64,000 bases of DNA from Caldithrix abyssi DSM 13497 (GTDB lineage Bacteria > Calditrichota > Calditrichia > Calditrichales > Calditrichaceae). Shown here in pieces: positions 45,955 through 55,418 of the stretch. A model generated the notes under the pieces. That model saw only the letters and a list, made by a program, of their open reading frames with translations, was not told where the DNA came from and did not search any database. Within the stretch, counting starts at the first letter, position 1. Every line of letters starts with the position of its first letter. The position numbers were made by a program, and so were the translations under genes. The stretch covers positions 2,664,501-2,728,500 of the forward strand of contig NZ_CP018099.1 in assembly GCF_001886815.1 (NCBI RefSeq). Reading direction: 5' to 3'.

Positions 45955-48016
45955 TAATTTTCAACCTTTGCTCTAACAGGCAATTGAAGGAGCGGCTTTT
46001 TGGGATCGTTACTTTCAATGGTCAGCGTATCTGAAAAATCACCCTTTTGTTCGCTGAAGAATTTAATGGGAATGGTAAGCTCGGACATGGGATTGATTGT
46101 TAAAGGCATAGACGCTTCAACAATGATGCGCTCAGAGTGTGATTTAAAAGCGGTCACTGTCAAAATTTCGCGTCCAATATTAGTCAATTCTAAATCAATT
46201 TGCGCGGTATCGCCCCAGCTTATTTCACCAAAATCGAGCCGCTCCATTGAAAGACGTAAATCGCGATCTCTGACCAGGGCCGAAATTTTCAATACATCAG
46301 CGACGGCCAGCTTTCCTTCCTGCCCTGCTCCGTTTACTTGTAATTCCACCATTAGTTGGTCGCCGGCTTGCACGAAAAGCGTTTTTAAAAACTGCCATTC
46401 GTTAGATTTTAAAAATTGAAAAGAGATGGTATCCTGAATTTGATCATTTAAATAAATTAGGTAGCTAAAATTTCCCGCCTTGTTTTCCACCGCCGGAATT
46501 TGCACGAAAAGATTGTAGTAAGCCTGCTGCTCAAACGTATGGTGCCATGCGGCGCTCACAGAATCGTTGGCGTTCAGCGGGCAGATCAGAGCATCCGTGC
46601 CCCATGGCGCGCCATCAGCGTATGGTTGCCAGCTACCCGTTACCATTGAAAAATTCTCATCCAGGTTGTCAATAAAAACATCATCGGGTAAATACTGAAT
46701 GTAGCGCAGGGTCTGATTCCCAAACGTATCGCACACGGCAACGCCCGCTTTGGCCAGCATTTCTCTTTTTACAGGAGACATGGTGCGCCAGGTGTTGATT
46801 CCAATCGGCTCACATTCAAGCCGCTGATAGTCTTCGTACACGTCTTTAACCGCCACAAAGGGCGCCTTCTGGAAAATTTTTTCGTGCGAACGAATTTTAA
46901 AATAGACTTCATCGCCCACTATTTCTTCCGTAAATTCGATCTCGGGTTGTTGAAAATCCTGACTCTGGCGCCAGCGTTGCATGGCTTCGACGGCCGTACA
47001 ATAATAGAATTTGACGTCCGGATACTTGCTCAGGCGTGCGTGCAGTACACTGTCAATCTTCTCAATATTACTGATGAAGTTGGATTCGGGTAAATGTCCC
47101 CAGAAGCAGGCCACCTGATCCTGGCCCTGCTGCGCAGCTGCAAAAACGGTGTCGATCAAATCGTATTTTAATACTTTGAAAAAATGCGCCGAACGCACAT
47201 TCCAGCCCGGCCCATCGCCTGGCAGCTGGTAATTTTCTCTGGAAGGCCGATACGGAACAAAGGCCGAAGGCGCCTGCGACCAGTCGTAGTTGTTGTCAAT
47301 CGGTTCTTCCGTATCAATATGCTTTGCCGGGTAGTCGTTGTGTAAACTGTAAGGTAGAATGTAGTCATCCAGATAGCGCTGCCATTCGTTATCCATGTAA
47401 TGCCAGCCGCTGCGGAACGATACCGGAAAGACCTGTTCTTCTAACAAAAACTGGGCAAGAGTGTAGTTAAAATCATCAAAGCAATCCATAAAGGTTTTAG
47501 ATTGGTTCCAGTAATAACGACCGTCGCCGTCAAAATCATACCATTTAAAGGTATGGTAATGCAGCGATAATTCGTCGCCGTTTGCCGCAATATTTTGACC
47601 GTGGTACTTTTTCATCAAATACATGGTCATGGTATTGGGCACGGGCACATTTTGATTGGTGGCATGGCGAAAGATGTTTCCGGCCATCATCCACCAGGTC
47701 ATCTTTAAAGGTGTTCCGTCTGAATCCACCAGACGCGCCCTTAAAGCCGGATCCATGATTTTGTAGGCGTTTTTTTGCGGATTGACGTACAGATCAATAT
47801 TGTAGAAATTATTGAAATTTCCGGTATTCATTCCATCCCAAATGGCCGTATCCGAGCCAATGACCAGATAAACGTTGGCTGCTGTTGATAAAGAATTTTG
47901 CAATAAAAAGAAAAAAAAGAAGGCGAGTTTAAAAAAGGCTTTGATCATTGAACCGTTCCTTTTTGATTAGTACAAGCAATAAAATAAACTATACCGATCA
48001 AAATACAAATTTTTTT

Positions 48017-48097
48017 CTTCGATTATTGGCGTAATCTGCAAGAAAATTACTTTGAGCGCGTTGCGATTAATTTTGGTTGCGGCTCTTCTGCTGCTCT
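48017..48097. repeat. Dispersed intergenic repeat R1, copy B
   Basis: Begins CTTCGATTATTGGCGTAATC and ends GGCTCTTCTGCTGCTC. About 80 bp aligned with copy C at 55334-55418 with few differences; shares its right half with copy A. Confidence 0.88.
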
Positions 48098-48268
48098 GGT
48101 TAATTAGTTGAATGGTTGAATGGGCGCCGGCCTGTCAATCTGAACGGAGCGCCAGCTTCAGTCTCGAGAAATCGGGACGGAGTGAAGAAGCTATACAGTT
48201 GAATGGTTAAATAAAATTAGCCGGCGCTAACGTCCAGCACACCGTCGGAGAAAATCCTCACCTGCTAT

Positions 48269-48315
48269 CCTCTCCCAAACTTTTATTATGGGAGAGGTGG
48301 TGCAGGGGGTGAGGG
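48269..48315. repeat. Hairpin repeat R3, copy 1
   Basis: CCTCTCCCA and TGGGAGAGG form a perfect 9-bp stem around an 11-base loop, followed by TGGTGCAGGGGGTGAGGG. A second, decayed copy is at 55195-55242 and the end of another may touch the IS1182 at 59028-59046. Confidence 0.8.
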
Positions 48316-48558
48316 TTATTCCAGGAACAAAGAGCCGGTGAGCATTACTTTAGTACAACCGAAATAAACCTCGCCGGAAAATATAGGGACACAAATCCTT
48401 CGCCCTTACAAATACGATCATTCCTCATCTTTTTTCCTGAGATGAAGAAGATGTTTATCCTTAATTTTCCGTCCTTCCGGTTCAGAATTTGATTTGTGCG
48501 TGATGCGAAAATTTCTTTTATTAAGAAAAATTAAATTCTAAAAAGTAACGGAGGAACA

Positions 48559-49314
48559 ATGGCCAACCAAAGCGCATTAATCACTGGCGCCGCCAGGGGG
48601 ATCGGAAAATGCATCGCTTACACGCTTCTGAAAAACGACTTTACGGTAGGTTTAATGGATATGGATGGGGAAAATCTGGCATTAACCCTGAAAGATTTTT
48701 CGACACCGGGCAAAGCGTTTGCTTACCATGGGGATGTTGGCGACGAAAATTTCGTTAAAAAAACCATCGTACATTTTACGCAGCAGACGGGTCGAATTAA
48801 CGCTGTAATTAATAATGCAGCCATCGCCATAAATAAAGATATTGCTTCTCTGTCTCTGGAAGAATGGCGGCGCGTAATTGAAACCAACCTGACCTCGGCT
48901 TTTTTGATGGTCAAACACGCCTCTCCCTATCTAAAACAAAGCCGCGGCAGCATTATTAACATTGCCTCCACACGCGCTTTAATGTCCGAAGCGCACACCG
49001 AGGCTTACTCCGCTTCAAAAGGCGGGCTTTTAAGCTTAACTCATGCCCTGGCGATCAGCCTGGGACCGGAAGTAAAAGTTAACGCCATTAGCCCGGGCTG
49101 GATTGATACGCGTTACTGGGTAAACAAAGACCCGGCAGACTTTCCGCCGCTTGACGAACAAGATCATGCACAGCATCCGGCCGGTCGCGTTGGCAGGCCG
49201 GAAGATATCGCCAGCATGGTTCTATACCTGCTTCGACCGGAAAATGATTTTATCACCGGCGCCAATTTTGTCATCGATGGCGGCATGACACGCAAAATGA
49301 TTTATGCGGAGTAA
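48559..49314 (+). CDS. Short-chain dehydrogenase/reductase, FabG-like
   Basis: 251 residues with GGAGG before the ATG. TGAARGIG cofactor motif, NNAA, Ser in NIASTRA, YSASKGG active site, PGWIDT, and closing FVIDGGM as in classical FabG-type SDRs. The substrate is not clear; FabG itself is usually in a fatty-acid operon, which is not here, so a sugar or alcohol dehydrogenase is possible. Confidence 0.9.
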   Translation: MANQSALITGAARGIGKCIAYTLLKNDFTVGLMDMDGENLALTLKDFSTPGKAFAYHGDVGDENFVKKTIVHFTQQTGRINAVINNAAIAINKDIASLSLEEWRRVIETNLTSAFLMVKHASPYLKQSRGSIINIASTRALMSEAHTEAYSASKGGLLSLTHALAISLGPEVKVNAISPGWIDTRYWVNKDPADFPPLDEQDHAQHPAGRVGRPEDIASMVLYLLRPENDFITGANFVIDGGMTRKMIYAE

Positions 49315-49574
49315 TCTTCAAACTTTTTGATGACGTGGATTTGAATGACGCAACACTTTTGTTGATTTTTCGCCGTTTTTTGTGTAATTGCGCAACACAT
49401 GAGTAAGCAAAACGTTTTAAAATTGCATATAATGGCCATAATGGGAATTCCCTTTACAGACATTATTCGATTTTTGTCGATCTTTTCTTGATTTAACGCA
49501 GTTCAGGCCATGCTACACGCTTTTTCTGTAATTTTTGCCCAGGAGAAAAAGCAAAACGCAGGAGAATGGCAGTC

Positions 49575-52500
49575 ATGAAATCATCGTTTTTCGTTTTGTT
49601 CCTCGCCCTTACGCTTTTTGCCCAAACAGAAATTCCCGATCAAAGTGAAGTTTACGGCGTTTGGGGCGTGGACGGTTCTCCCTACCTGATCAATGGCGAA
49701 GTCATTGTTCCACAAAACGAGATTCTGGTCATTGAGGCAGGTGTTGAAGTACGGTTTAAAACAGGAACCAGTCATGAGTACATCAATCCTTCATTCGATC
49801 TGGGTTTTATACGCGTTCAAGGCGCCTTACAGGTAAAGGGCAGAGCCGACAGTCTGGTCGTCTTTACCCGTCAGGGAAGTAGCGGCCAGTGGGGCATTCT
49901 CTTTTTTGACGAATCGGCCAGCGATTCGTCGTTTCTGCGCTTTGCTAAAATTGAACACGCTTCTTACATCCAATACCTGCATGATTGGTTGGATTTTAAC
50001 GGCGCGCTTAGCGTGGTCAATGTTGCGCTGAACGTCGAAAACTGTCAGATAGCCAACAACGCCGGCGACGGGGTTTATGTTAAATCGGCGGCAATTCAGC
50101 TAACCAACTGTTTGATTAACGACAACGGCGGACATGGCATTCGTCTCCTTTCTGAGAGCGACGCACAAATTTACAACTGTACCATCGTGTTTAATAGTTT
50201 AAGCGGCTTTGATTGCGGATTGAACAGTCAACCGCTGATGGTCAATTCGATTTTGTACAGCAACGCAAGCGATCTGGAAATCGGTAAATATTCTCAGCTC
50301 ACGCTAGATCACTGCTTGCTGCAAAGCTCTACCCTGCCCTCGCAGGTAATCAGCGCGGGCAGGAATTTTCCGGGCAAAAACCCCCATTTTGTTGATGCGC
50401 AGCAGCAGGATTACCGTCCCGGCCCCAACTCCTGGGCCGTAAACAACGGCCTGCCCGATAGCAGTCAATTTTATCACCTCGCCACCGATTTACAGGGCAA
50501 TCCGCGCTTTATTCACGGCCGCATCGATCTTGGCGCGCTGGAGCGCAGCGGCGACTTTTTACGCCTGGAATATCCGATTGGCAACGAATCCTTATTGCAA
50601 AATTCGATTGAAATCCTGCGCTGGAGCAGCAATGTGCAGGGCGTTGAAATCGACTACTCCACCGACGCCGGGCTGACCTGGCAAAGCGTCGCCAGCTACG
50701 ACGGCAGCGAAAACCGATTTAAATGGCAGGTCCCGGCGTTGATTTCCGAAGACTGCCTGCTGCGCATTACGGCTCAAAACGATTTTCAAATAACAGACAT
50801 TAGCGACACTACCTTCATCATCAGCGATCACACCATTATTCGCCCCGGATTGAGTGTTTCCGGCAAATGGCAAAAAGCGGGCAGCCCGGTTGAGGTGCGC
50901 GGACCAACCGTGGTGGAAAAAGACTCCACCCTGCAAATTGAGGCGGGCGTGGAAGTACGCTTTAAAGCCGGCAACCATTTTGACTACAGTTCTACTGAAT
51001 TCGACGCCGCCTTTTTGCAAGTTAAGGGACACCTGCAGGCGCACGGCGCGGCAGGCGACACGATTGTATTTACTGCCCTGGAAAGCGATCGATATTGGGG
51101 CGGATTGATCATTGAAGACAGCGACAGTCTGGGCAGCGTGTTGCGTTTTGTCAAAATCGAACGGACTTACGGTATTGACAGCCTGGAGGGCAAAAATTTT
51201 CCGGCGGCCCTGTCTGTTTCCGGCGCTAAAATGCAATTGGAACACATGAGAATTACTAACAATGCGCGCAACGGCCTTCTGGTGACGGGCGCAGGTAACC
51301 ATCTGATCGCCCGATGTGTAATTGAACGCAACGAGCGGAACGGCATTTTGTTCGCCGAAGAGTCTAAATTTCCCACGCCGGAAGTAGCCAACAACACCAT
51401 TCGCTTCAACGGTTTGCACGGTATTTTTGTCAACGGTATCTTTTCTGCCTTCATTCACGACAATCTTATTACGCGCAACGATTCATGCGGCGTTAAGCTG
51501 CTTTCCGGCTATGCCGTGCCACAAATCGTTAACAATCGAATTGGTTATCAAAAAGTGGGCGTTTTTTGCGACAACGCGCAGGCCAAACTGGTGGGCAATG
51601 TGGTTTACCACAACGAACAGGGGCTGCTTTTAGATAACGCCAGCCCGGACATCGGCAACCTGACGCTGGCCGATAATACTACCGCCATCCGCGGCATGAA
51701 CACCAGCTCCATTTTAACCAATATTTTATTTGCTTTCAATGCCAGTGATTTTTCTTTCCCTTCCGGCGACAACAGCGCGCCCGGAATTTCCTATTCTTTG
51801 ACAGATAAATATTTTTTCGCTCCTCAGGTTACCGACCTTGGATTTAACCGTTACGGTAGCAAGACCACCTTTAAAAAGCAGGCGCCGCATTATTACGCCT
51901 TAACCGCCGGGGCGGCGGCCATTGATCATGGCACCATGGACAATTCTCTTATTACACTTCCTGAAATGGATGTGGCCGGCAAACCACGCATAACGGACGG
52001 CAATGATGACGGTACGGAAACCATTGACATTGGCGCTTACGAATTTGCCCTTTTGCAGGCCGATTTTAAAGCGCAGCCAACGGCGGGCAAACTCCCCTTA
52101 AAAGTGCAGTTTACGGATCAATCAAAGGGCGAAATCACAACCAGGCGCTGGGACTTTGGCGACGGCGTCACAGACAGCGTGCCCAATCCGCAGCATGTTT
52201 ACCATTCGACCGGCCGCTTTGACGTTCAATTGATCGTGAGCGGCCCGGTAGGCGCGGATACCCTTTTACAAAAGGAATACATTTACGCCAAACATCCGCC
52301 CTTTGTCTGTCAACCGGCGCCCGATGTCTCCTTTTTTGAAGACAGCGACTGGCAGTTTGTGGCACTGCTAACTAAGGTGTTTTGCGATTCAGACAGCGCC
52401 GCCCGCCACAGTTTTACGGTTTCCGGCTCATCCCCACACATTTTGAAAAAGGTAAAAAACGATTCGTTGTTCGTAAAAGGGGAGGAAAATTTTTATGGCC

Positions 52501-53183
52501 AGGGGACGGTCTTTCTTAAAGCGCAGGACCAGCTTTACCTGAGCGCGCGCGACACCTTTGCCGTTTTCGTCCTGCCGGTAAACGATGCGCCCTATTTTGA
52601 TAAGCCCCTGCCCGATTCGCTCTGCTTTCGCAGCGATTCCTCGGCGACGTTAAATTTATGGCAATTCGTGGCCGACATCGAAACGCCCGATTCGTTGCTT
52701 CATTTTGACCTGCAGATCAGTAACGATTCGCTTTTGTTTTCTTATGACTCAACAAGCGGTATACTCATTATTTCTGCTGCAAAAAGTTTTGCAGGCCAGG
52801 GCTGGCTGCGAGTCACGGTAAGGGACGATTCCCTGGCCGCTGCGCAGGATTCCGTGCGGATCGTGGTTTACACCTTGACCGACATCGGAAACAAGGTCGG
52901 CAGAAACGTTCCCGTAAGATTTTTCCTGGCGCAGAACTTCCCTAATCCCTTCAATCCCACGACGACCATTGCCTTTGGTCTGCCGCTTTCGCAAGAGGTG
53001 CGGCTTGCCCTGTTTGACGTTCGCGGACGCAAACTGGCCACACTACTGGATCGATCTATGCCCGCCGGTGCGCATCGCCTTGTAATTAATGCGCAGCAGC
53101 TGGCGCTTGCCAGTGGAATTTATTTTGTGGTATTGAAAACAGAAAATTTCAGCGCCGTGCGGAAATTGATTTTGATCAAATAG
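49575..53183 (+). CDS. Large secreted beta-helix protein with PKD domain and type IX sorting tail
   Basis: 1202 residues from ATG 49575 (an ATG nine bases earlier has the ribosome site too close). Signal peptide to about LFAQ. Two copies of a parallel beta-helix module: residues about 25-290 (LVIEAGVEVRFKTG...GQWGILFFDE) and about 420-760 (LQIEAGVEVRFKAG...RYWGGLIIED), with Asn-rich turns. Between them is an Ig-like segment. PKD domain about 835-915 (VQFTDQSKG...RRWDFGDG...HVYHSTGRF). Cadherin-like region about 920-1110. Sorting tail from about 1120 (AQNFPNPFNPTTTIAF...SGIYFVVLKT...LILIK). Likely a cell-surface or released carbohydrate-binding or -cleaving protein; no catalytic residues could be picked. 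Confidence 0.85.
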   Translation: MKSSFFVLFLALTLFAQTEIPDQSEVYGVWGVDGSPYLINGEVIVPQNEILVIEAGVEVRFKTGTSHEYINPSFDLGFIRVQGALQVKGRADSLVVFTRQGSSGQWGILFFDESASDSSFLRFAKIEHASYIQYLHDWLDFNGALSVVNVALNVENCQIANNAGDGVYVKSAAIQLTNCLINDNGGHGIRLLSESDAQIYNCTIVFNSLSGFDCGLNSQPLMVNSILYSNASDLEIGKYSQLTLDHCLLQSSTLPSQVISAGRNFPGKNPHFVDAQQQDYRPGPNSWAVNNGLPDSSQFYHLATDLQGNPRFIHGRIDLGALERSGDFLRLEYPIGNESLLQNSIEILRWSSNVQGVEIDYSTDAGLTWQSVASYDGSENRFKWQVPALISEDCLLRITAQNDFQITDISDTTFIISDHTIIRPGLSVSGKWQKAGSPVEVRGPTVVEKDSTLQIEAGVEVRFKAGNHFDYSSTEFDAAFLQVKGHLQAHGAAGDTIVFTALESDRYWGGLIIEDSDSLGSVLRFVKIERTYGIDSLEGKNFPAALSVSGAKMQLEHMRITNNARNGLLVTGAGNHLIARCVIERNERNGILFAEESKFPTPEVANNTIRFNGLHGIFVNGIFSAFIHDNLITRNDSCGVKLLSGYAVPQIVNNRIGYQKVGVFCDNAQAKLVGNVVYHNEQGLLLDNASPDIGNLTLADNTTAIRGMNTSSILTNILFAFNASDFSFPSGDNSAPGISYSLTDKYFFAPQVTDLGFNRYGSKTTFKKQAPHYYALTAGAAAIDHGTMDNSLITLPEMDVAGKPRITDGNDDGTETIDIGAYEFALLQADFKAQPTAGKLPLKVQFTDQSKGEITTRRWDFGDGVTDSVPNPQHVYHSTGRFDVQLIVSGPVGADTLLQKEYIYAKHPPFVCQPAPDVSFFEDSDWQFVALLTKVFCDSDSAARHSFTVSGSSPHILKKVKNDSLFVKGEENFYGQGTVFLKAQDQLYLSARDTFAVFVLPVNDAPYFDKPLPDSLCFRSDSSATLNLWQFVADIETPDSLLHFDLQISNDSLLFSYDSTSGILIISAAKSFAGQGWLRVTVRDDSLAAAQDSVRIVVYTLTDIGNKVGRNVPVRFFLAQNFPNPFNPTTTIAFGLPLSQEVRLALFDVRGRKLATLLDRSMPAGAHRLVINAQQLALASGIYFVVLKTENFSAVRKLILIK

Positions 53184-53270
53184 ATTGGCATGTTTCTTTT
53201 GAAAGATGTAGCGCTCTGGCGGGCGAAATATTTTGTGAATGCGTCCTAACGCGTGACAGGTAAAGTACAA

Positions 53271-53320
53271 GAGTTTAGAGGTTTAGGAGTTTAGGGAGTT
53301 TAGTGAGTTTAGGAGTTTGG
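53271..53320. repeat. Six tandem units of GAGTTTAG, 8-9 bp each
   Basis: Units GAGTTTAG, AGGTTTAG, GAGTTTAG, GGAGTTTAG, TGAGTTTAG and GAGTTTGG follow one another without gaps. Confidence 0.85.
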
Positions 53321-53539
53321 GGAAGGTAGGGGTGAATGATTTTTATCTGCTTTTTTTTCATCGAGGTTTGTTTTGCCTTTACCAATATCTATGTTCGTCT
53401 GAGTTAAAATTATTCAGGAAAATCCTTCACCCTTACGAGTATGGTAATCCTTTTCCAATTCTACGAAGAAAGGCAAGTCCAGGATATCCCATTTTGTTTT
53501 CAACCGAAACGGAATACAAGGGAAGCGTTCTCTGCTGGC

Positions 53540-53587
53540 GCTCCCTTCGACTGCGCTCCCTTCGACTGCGCTCAGGGAGCGTTTTTT
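53540..53587 (+). terminator. 15-bp tandem duplication leading into an intrinsic terminator
   Basis: GCTCCCTTCGACTGC occurs twice in a row (53540-53554 and 53555-53569). The second copy pairs with GGGAGCG (53575-53581), and TTTTTT follows at 53582-53587. It could end plus-strand transcripts from the beta-helix gene, although it is about 360 bp past the stop. Confidence 0.65.
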
Positions 53588-53679
53588 GTCCCGCTGGCTG
53601 AATCACTAAGTCAACGCCAAAGTAATTGTGCACGTCAAAGGAAAATCACGTTTTCAAAAAGGCGTTCGGAAGGAGAAAC

Positions 53680-53702
53680 GGAGCGCTCTGACAGAGCGCT
53701 CC
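53680..53702. repeat. Perfect 10-bp-stem hairpin
   Basis: GGAGCGCTCT and AGAGCGCTCC face each other around the loop GAC. No T-run follows. Confidence 0.85.
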
Positions 53703-53721
53703 AATTGCCCGCGGAAAACAC

Positions 53722-53744
53722 GGCCCGGGGCGTTGCCCCGGGCC
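53722..53744. repeat. GC-rich hairpin repeat, copy 2
   Basis: GGCCCGGGGC-GTT-GCCCCGGGCC, a 10-bp perfect stem, then TTCTTCTC. Inverted match of copy 1 at 36273-36295. Confidence 0.9.
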
Positions 53745-53875
53745 TTCTTCTCACATCACACAAATTTTTCCATGAATGTATTGAGCAGCACGCAACGCCG
53801 CACCTTGGTTTGCTTTTCACAAAATTTAAAAAAAGGAAACAACCTGAAGCGCAGGCTGCTTCCCTTAATCTTTGA

Positions 53876-54952
53876 TTAATTACGGTTAACGCAATTCAAA
53901 TCTTCAAAAGCCTTTTTAAGACGTTCAATCATCGATTTTTCCGCTTCACGCAGCCATTTGCGCGGATCGTAGTATTTTTTATTCGGTTTATCTTCGCCTT
54001 CAGGATTGCCGATCTGTCCCTGCAGGTAGCCCTCGTATTTTTTGTAATATTCCATCACGCCCTTCCAGAAAGCCCATTGCGTGTCGGTGTCGATATTCAT
54101 CTTAACCACGCCGTAGGAAATGGCTTCGCGAATCTCTTCCAGACTGGAACCCGAGCCGCCGTGAAAGACAAAACTGACCGGTTTTTCACCGGTGTTGAAT
54201 TTTTCTTTGACGTAATCCTGCGAATTTTTCAGGATAACGGGACGCAACACCACATTGCCTGGTTTGTAAACGCCGTGCACGTTGCCAAAAGCAGCGGCAA
54301 TGGTAAAATTAGGACTGACGGCCAGCAGTTTTTCGTAGGCGTAAGCCACCTCTTCGGGCTGAGTATAAAGCTTTTTGCTGTCCACATTGGTGTTATCCAC
54401 GCCGTCTTCTTCGCCGCCGGTAACGCCCAGTTCGATTTCCAGAGTCATGCCCATTTTAGCCATGCGCTGCAGATATTGCACGGAAAGCCCCACATTTTCT
54501 TCCAGCGGCTCTTCGGAGAGATCGAGCATGTGCGAGCTGAAAAGCGGTTTGCCGGTTTGGGCAAAATACTCTTCGTTGGCTTTTAAAAGACCGTCCACCC
54601 AGGGCAGTAATTTTTTGGCCGCATGATCGGTATGCACAATCACCGGCACGCCGTACAATTTCGCCATTTGATGGATGTGATGAGCGCCGGAAACCGCGCC
54701 GGCAATGGCCGCCTGCTGATCGTCGTTGGGCAGACCTTTGCCAGCAAAGAATGCAGCGCCGCCGTTGGAAAATTGAATAATTACGGGCGAATTGACTTCT
54801 CGCGCCGCTTCCAGAACCGCGTTTATGGAATTGGTTCCCACCACATTCACAGCCGGTAAGGCAAATCCTTCTTCTTTAGCAATTTTAAAAACCGTTTGTA
54901 CCTCTTCGCCGGTGAGCACGCCGGGTTTTACATGATCCAGTACTTTTGCCAT
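53876..54952 (-). CDS. fba: Class II fructose-bisphosphate aldolase
   Basis: 358 residues from ATG 54952, fixed by GGAGG 9 bases upstream; a longer frame to 55027 is rejected. Zinc site HTDHAAKK (His107, Asp109, His110), ELGVTGGEEDGVDN, AFGNVHGVYKPGNV and FHGGSGSS supply the metal and phosphate ligands in order. The length and the DGVDN text fit the class IIA (FbaA, E. coli-like) group. It splits fructose 1,6-bisphosphate in glycolysis or makes it in gluconeogenesis. Stands alone. Confidence 0.94.
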   Translation of the reverse strand: MAKVLDHVKPGVLTGEEVQTVFKIAKEEGFALPAVNVVGTNSINAVLEAAREVNSPVIIQFSNGGAAFFAGKGLPNDDQQAAIAGAVSGAHHIHQMAKLYGVPVIVHTDHAAKKLLPWVDGLLKANEEYFAQTGKPLFSSHMLDLSEEPLEENVGLSVQYLQRMAKMGMTLEIELGVTGGEEDGVDNTNVDSKKLYTQPEEVAYAYEKLLAVSPNFTIAAAFGNVHGVYKPGNVVLRPVILKNSQDYVKEKFNTGEKPVSFVFHGGSGSSLEEIREAISYGVVKMNIDTDTQWAFWKGVMEYYKKYEGYLQGQIGNPEGEDKPNKKYYDPRKWLREAEKSMIERLKKAFEDLNCVNRN

Positions 54953-55131
54953 ATTACATTTCCTCCAAAATATCTGTTGAACTTTATCCGAGTAAAATAG
55001 AATGGAATATCGTAAAAAAATGCACAATTTAAAAATAAAAATGCAGAAGAAATGTTTAAAACCTCTTTAGGATACTTCCCTCAAAAAATGTAATGCATTA
55101 GCGTGCGAAAATTTTTGTGCTGCTGGATTGG

Positions 55132-55171
55132 TTGAATAGTTGATTAGTTGAATGGTTGAATGGTTGAATGG
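55132..55171. repeat. Five tandem octamers TTGAWTRG
   Basis: TTGAATAG, TTGATTAG, then three TTGAATGG, head to tail. Matching text (GTTGAATGGTTGAATGG) occurs at 48107-48122 beside R1 copy B. Confidence 0.88.
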
Positions 55172-55194
55172 CAACTGTCCACTTTCAGCGTTCC

Positions 55195-55242
55195 CCTCTC
55201 CCAGACTTTTATTCTTGGAAAAGGAGATCAAGAGGGTGAGGG
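55195..55242. repeat. Hairpin repeat R3, copy 2 (decayed)
   Basis: CCTCTCCCAGACTTTTATT then TTGGAAAAGG and AGAGGGTGAGGG. Same order as copy 1 at 48269 but the right arm has mutated and no longer pairs well. Confidence 0.75.
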
Positions 55243-55333
55243 CAATTGAAACTATTTCTAATTTAAAACATTCTTTGCGCTCTTTGTGACTCCTCTGAGC
55301 TCTCTGTGGTCGCTTGAAATAGTTTGTTTAATC

Positions 55334-55418
55334 TTTTTCTGCGATGATTGGCGTAATCTGCGAGAAAATTACTCTGCGCGCGTTGCGGTCGATTTTGGTT
55401 GCGGCTGTGCTGCTTTAG
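55334..55418. repeat. Dispersed intergenic repeat R1, copy C
   Basis: GATGATTGGCGTAATCTGCG through TTTTGGTTGCGGCTGTGCTG, aligned with copy B over about 80 bp and with copy A over its right half. Confidence 0.88.

Larger units (their letters stand above)
43329..47948 (-). pseudogene. Secreted polysaccharide-deacetylase-like protein, split by an IS1634-type element
   Basis: Two minus-strand pieces, 45949-47948 and 43329-44055, join at one TTAAAA into an uninterrupted 909-codon frame when the element and one duplication are removed. Domain order: signal peptide to about STAAN; a deacetylase-like catalytic region (VYLVIGSDTAIWDG, DELSLHYHTFKWYDFDGDG, FRSGWHYMDNEW, ACFWGHLPE); a carbohydrate-type domain; a DFGEISWGDT anchor-like Ig domain about 580-665; a golvesin-type domain beginning FKIVDNEDADQYQEF at the junction; and a type IX sorting tail (SQNFPNPFNASTTIRF...SGIYYYSL...MILLK). 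The upstream piece alone ends after 673 residues with ten codons from the IS and lacks the sorting tail, so it would stay in the periplasm or be lost. Confidence 0.9.
47949..48558. other. Repeat-rich gene-free stretch
   Basis: About 610 bp with no gene: repeat R1 copy B (48017-48097), GTTGAATGGTTGAATGG text (48107-48122), the CCTCTCCCA hairpin repeat R3 (48269-48315), and AT-rich sequence before the SDR gene. Confidence 0.6.
53184..53875. other. Repeat-rich gene-free stretch
   Basis: About 690 bp with no supported gene. In order: octamer array, 15-bp tandem duplication with terminator-like hairpin, a 10-bp-stem hairpin, and the GC-rich hairpin repeat copy 2. Apparent reading frames here run through the repeats and are not credible. 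Confidence 0.6.

Noticed and set aside
50592-51458. 288-residue minus-strand frame inside the beta-helix gene
   Set aside because: Antisense to a well-supported coding region, low-complexity composition, no start signal.
53271-53320. Possible CRISPR array
   Set aside because: Units are 8-9 bp without unique spacers; no cas genes in the window.
53317-53879. Overlapping frames of 80-144 residues in the 53 kb gap
   Set aside because: They run through hairpins and tandem repeats and have no homology I recognise.
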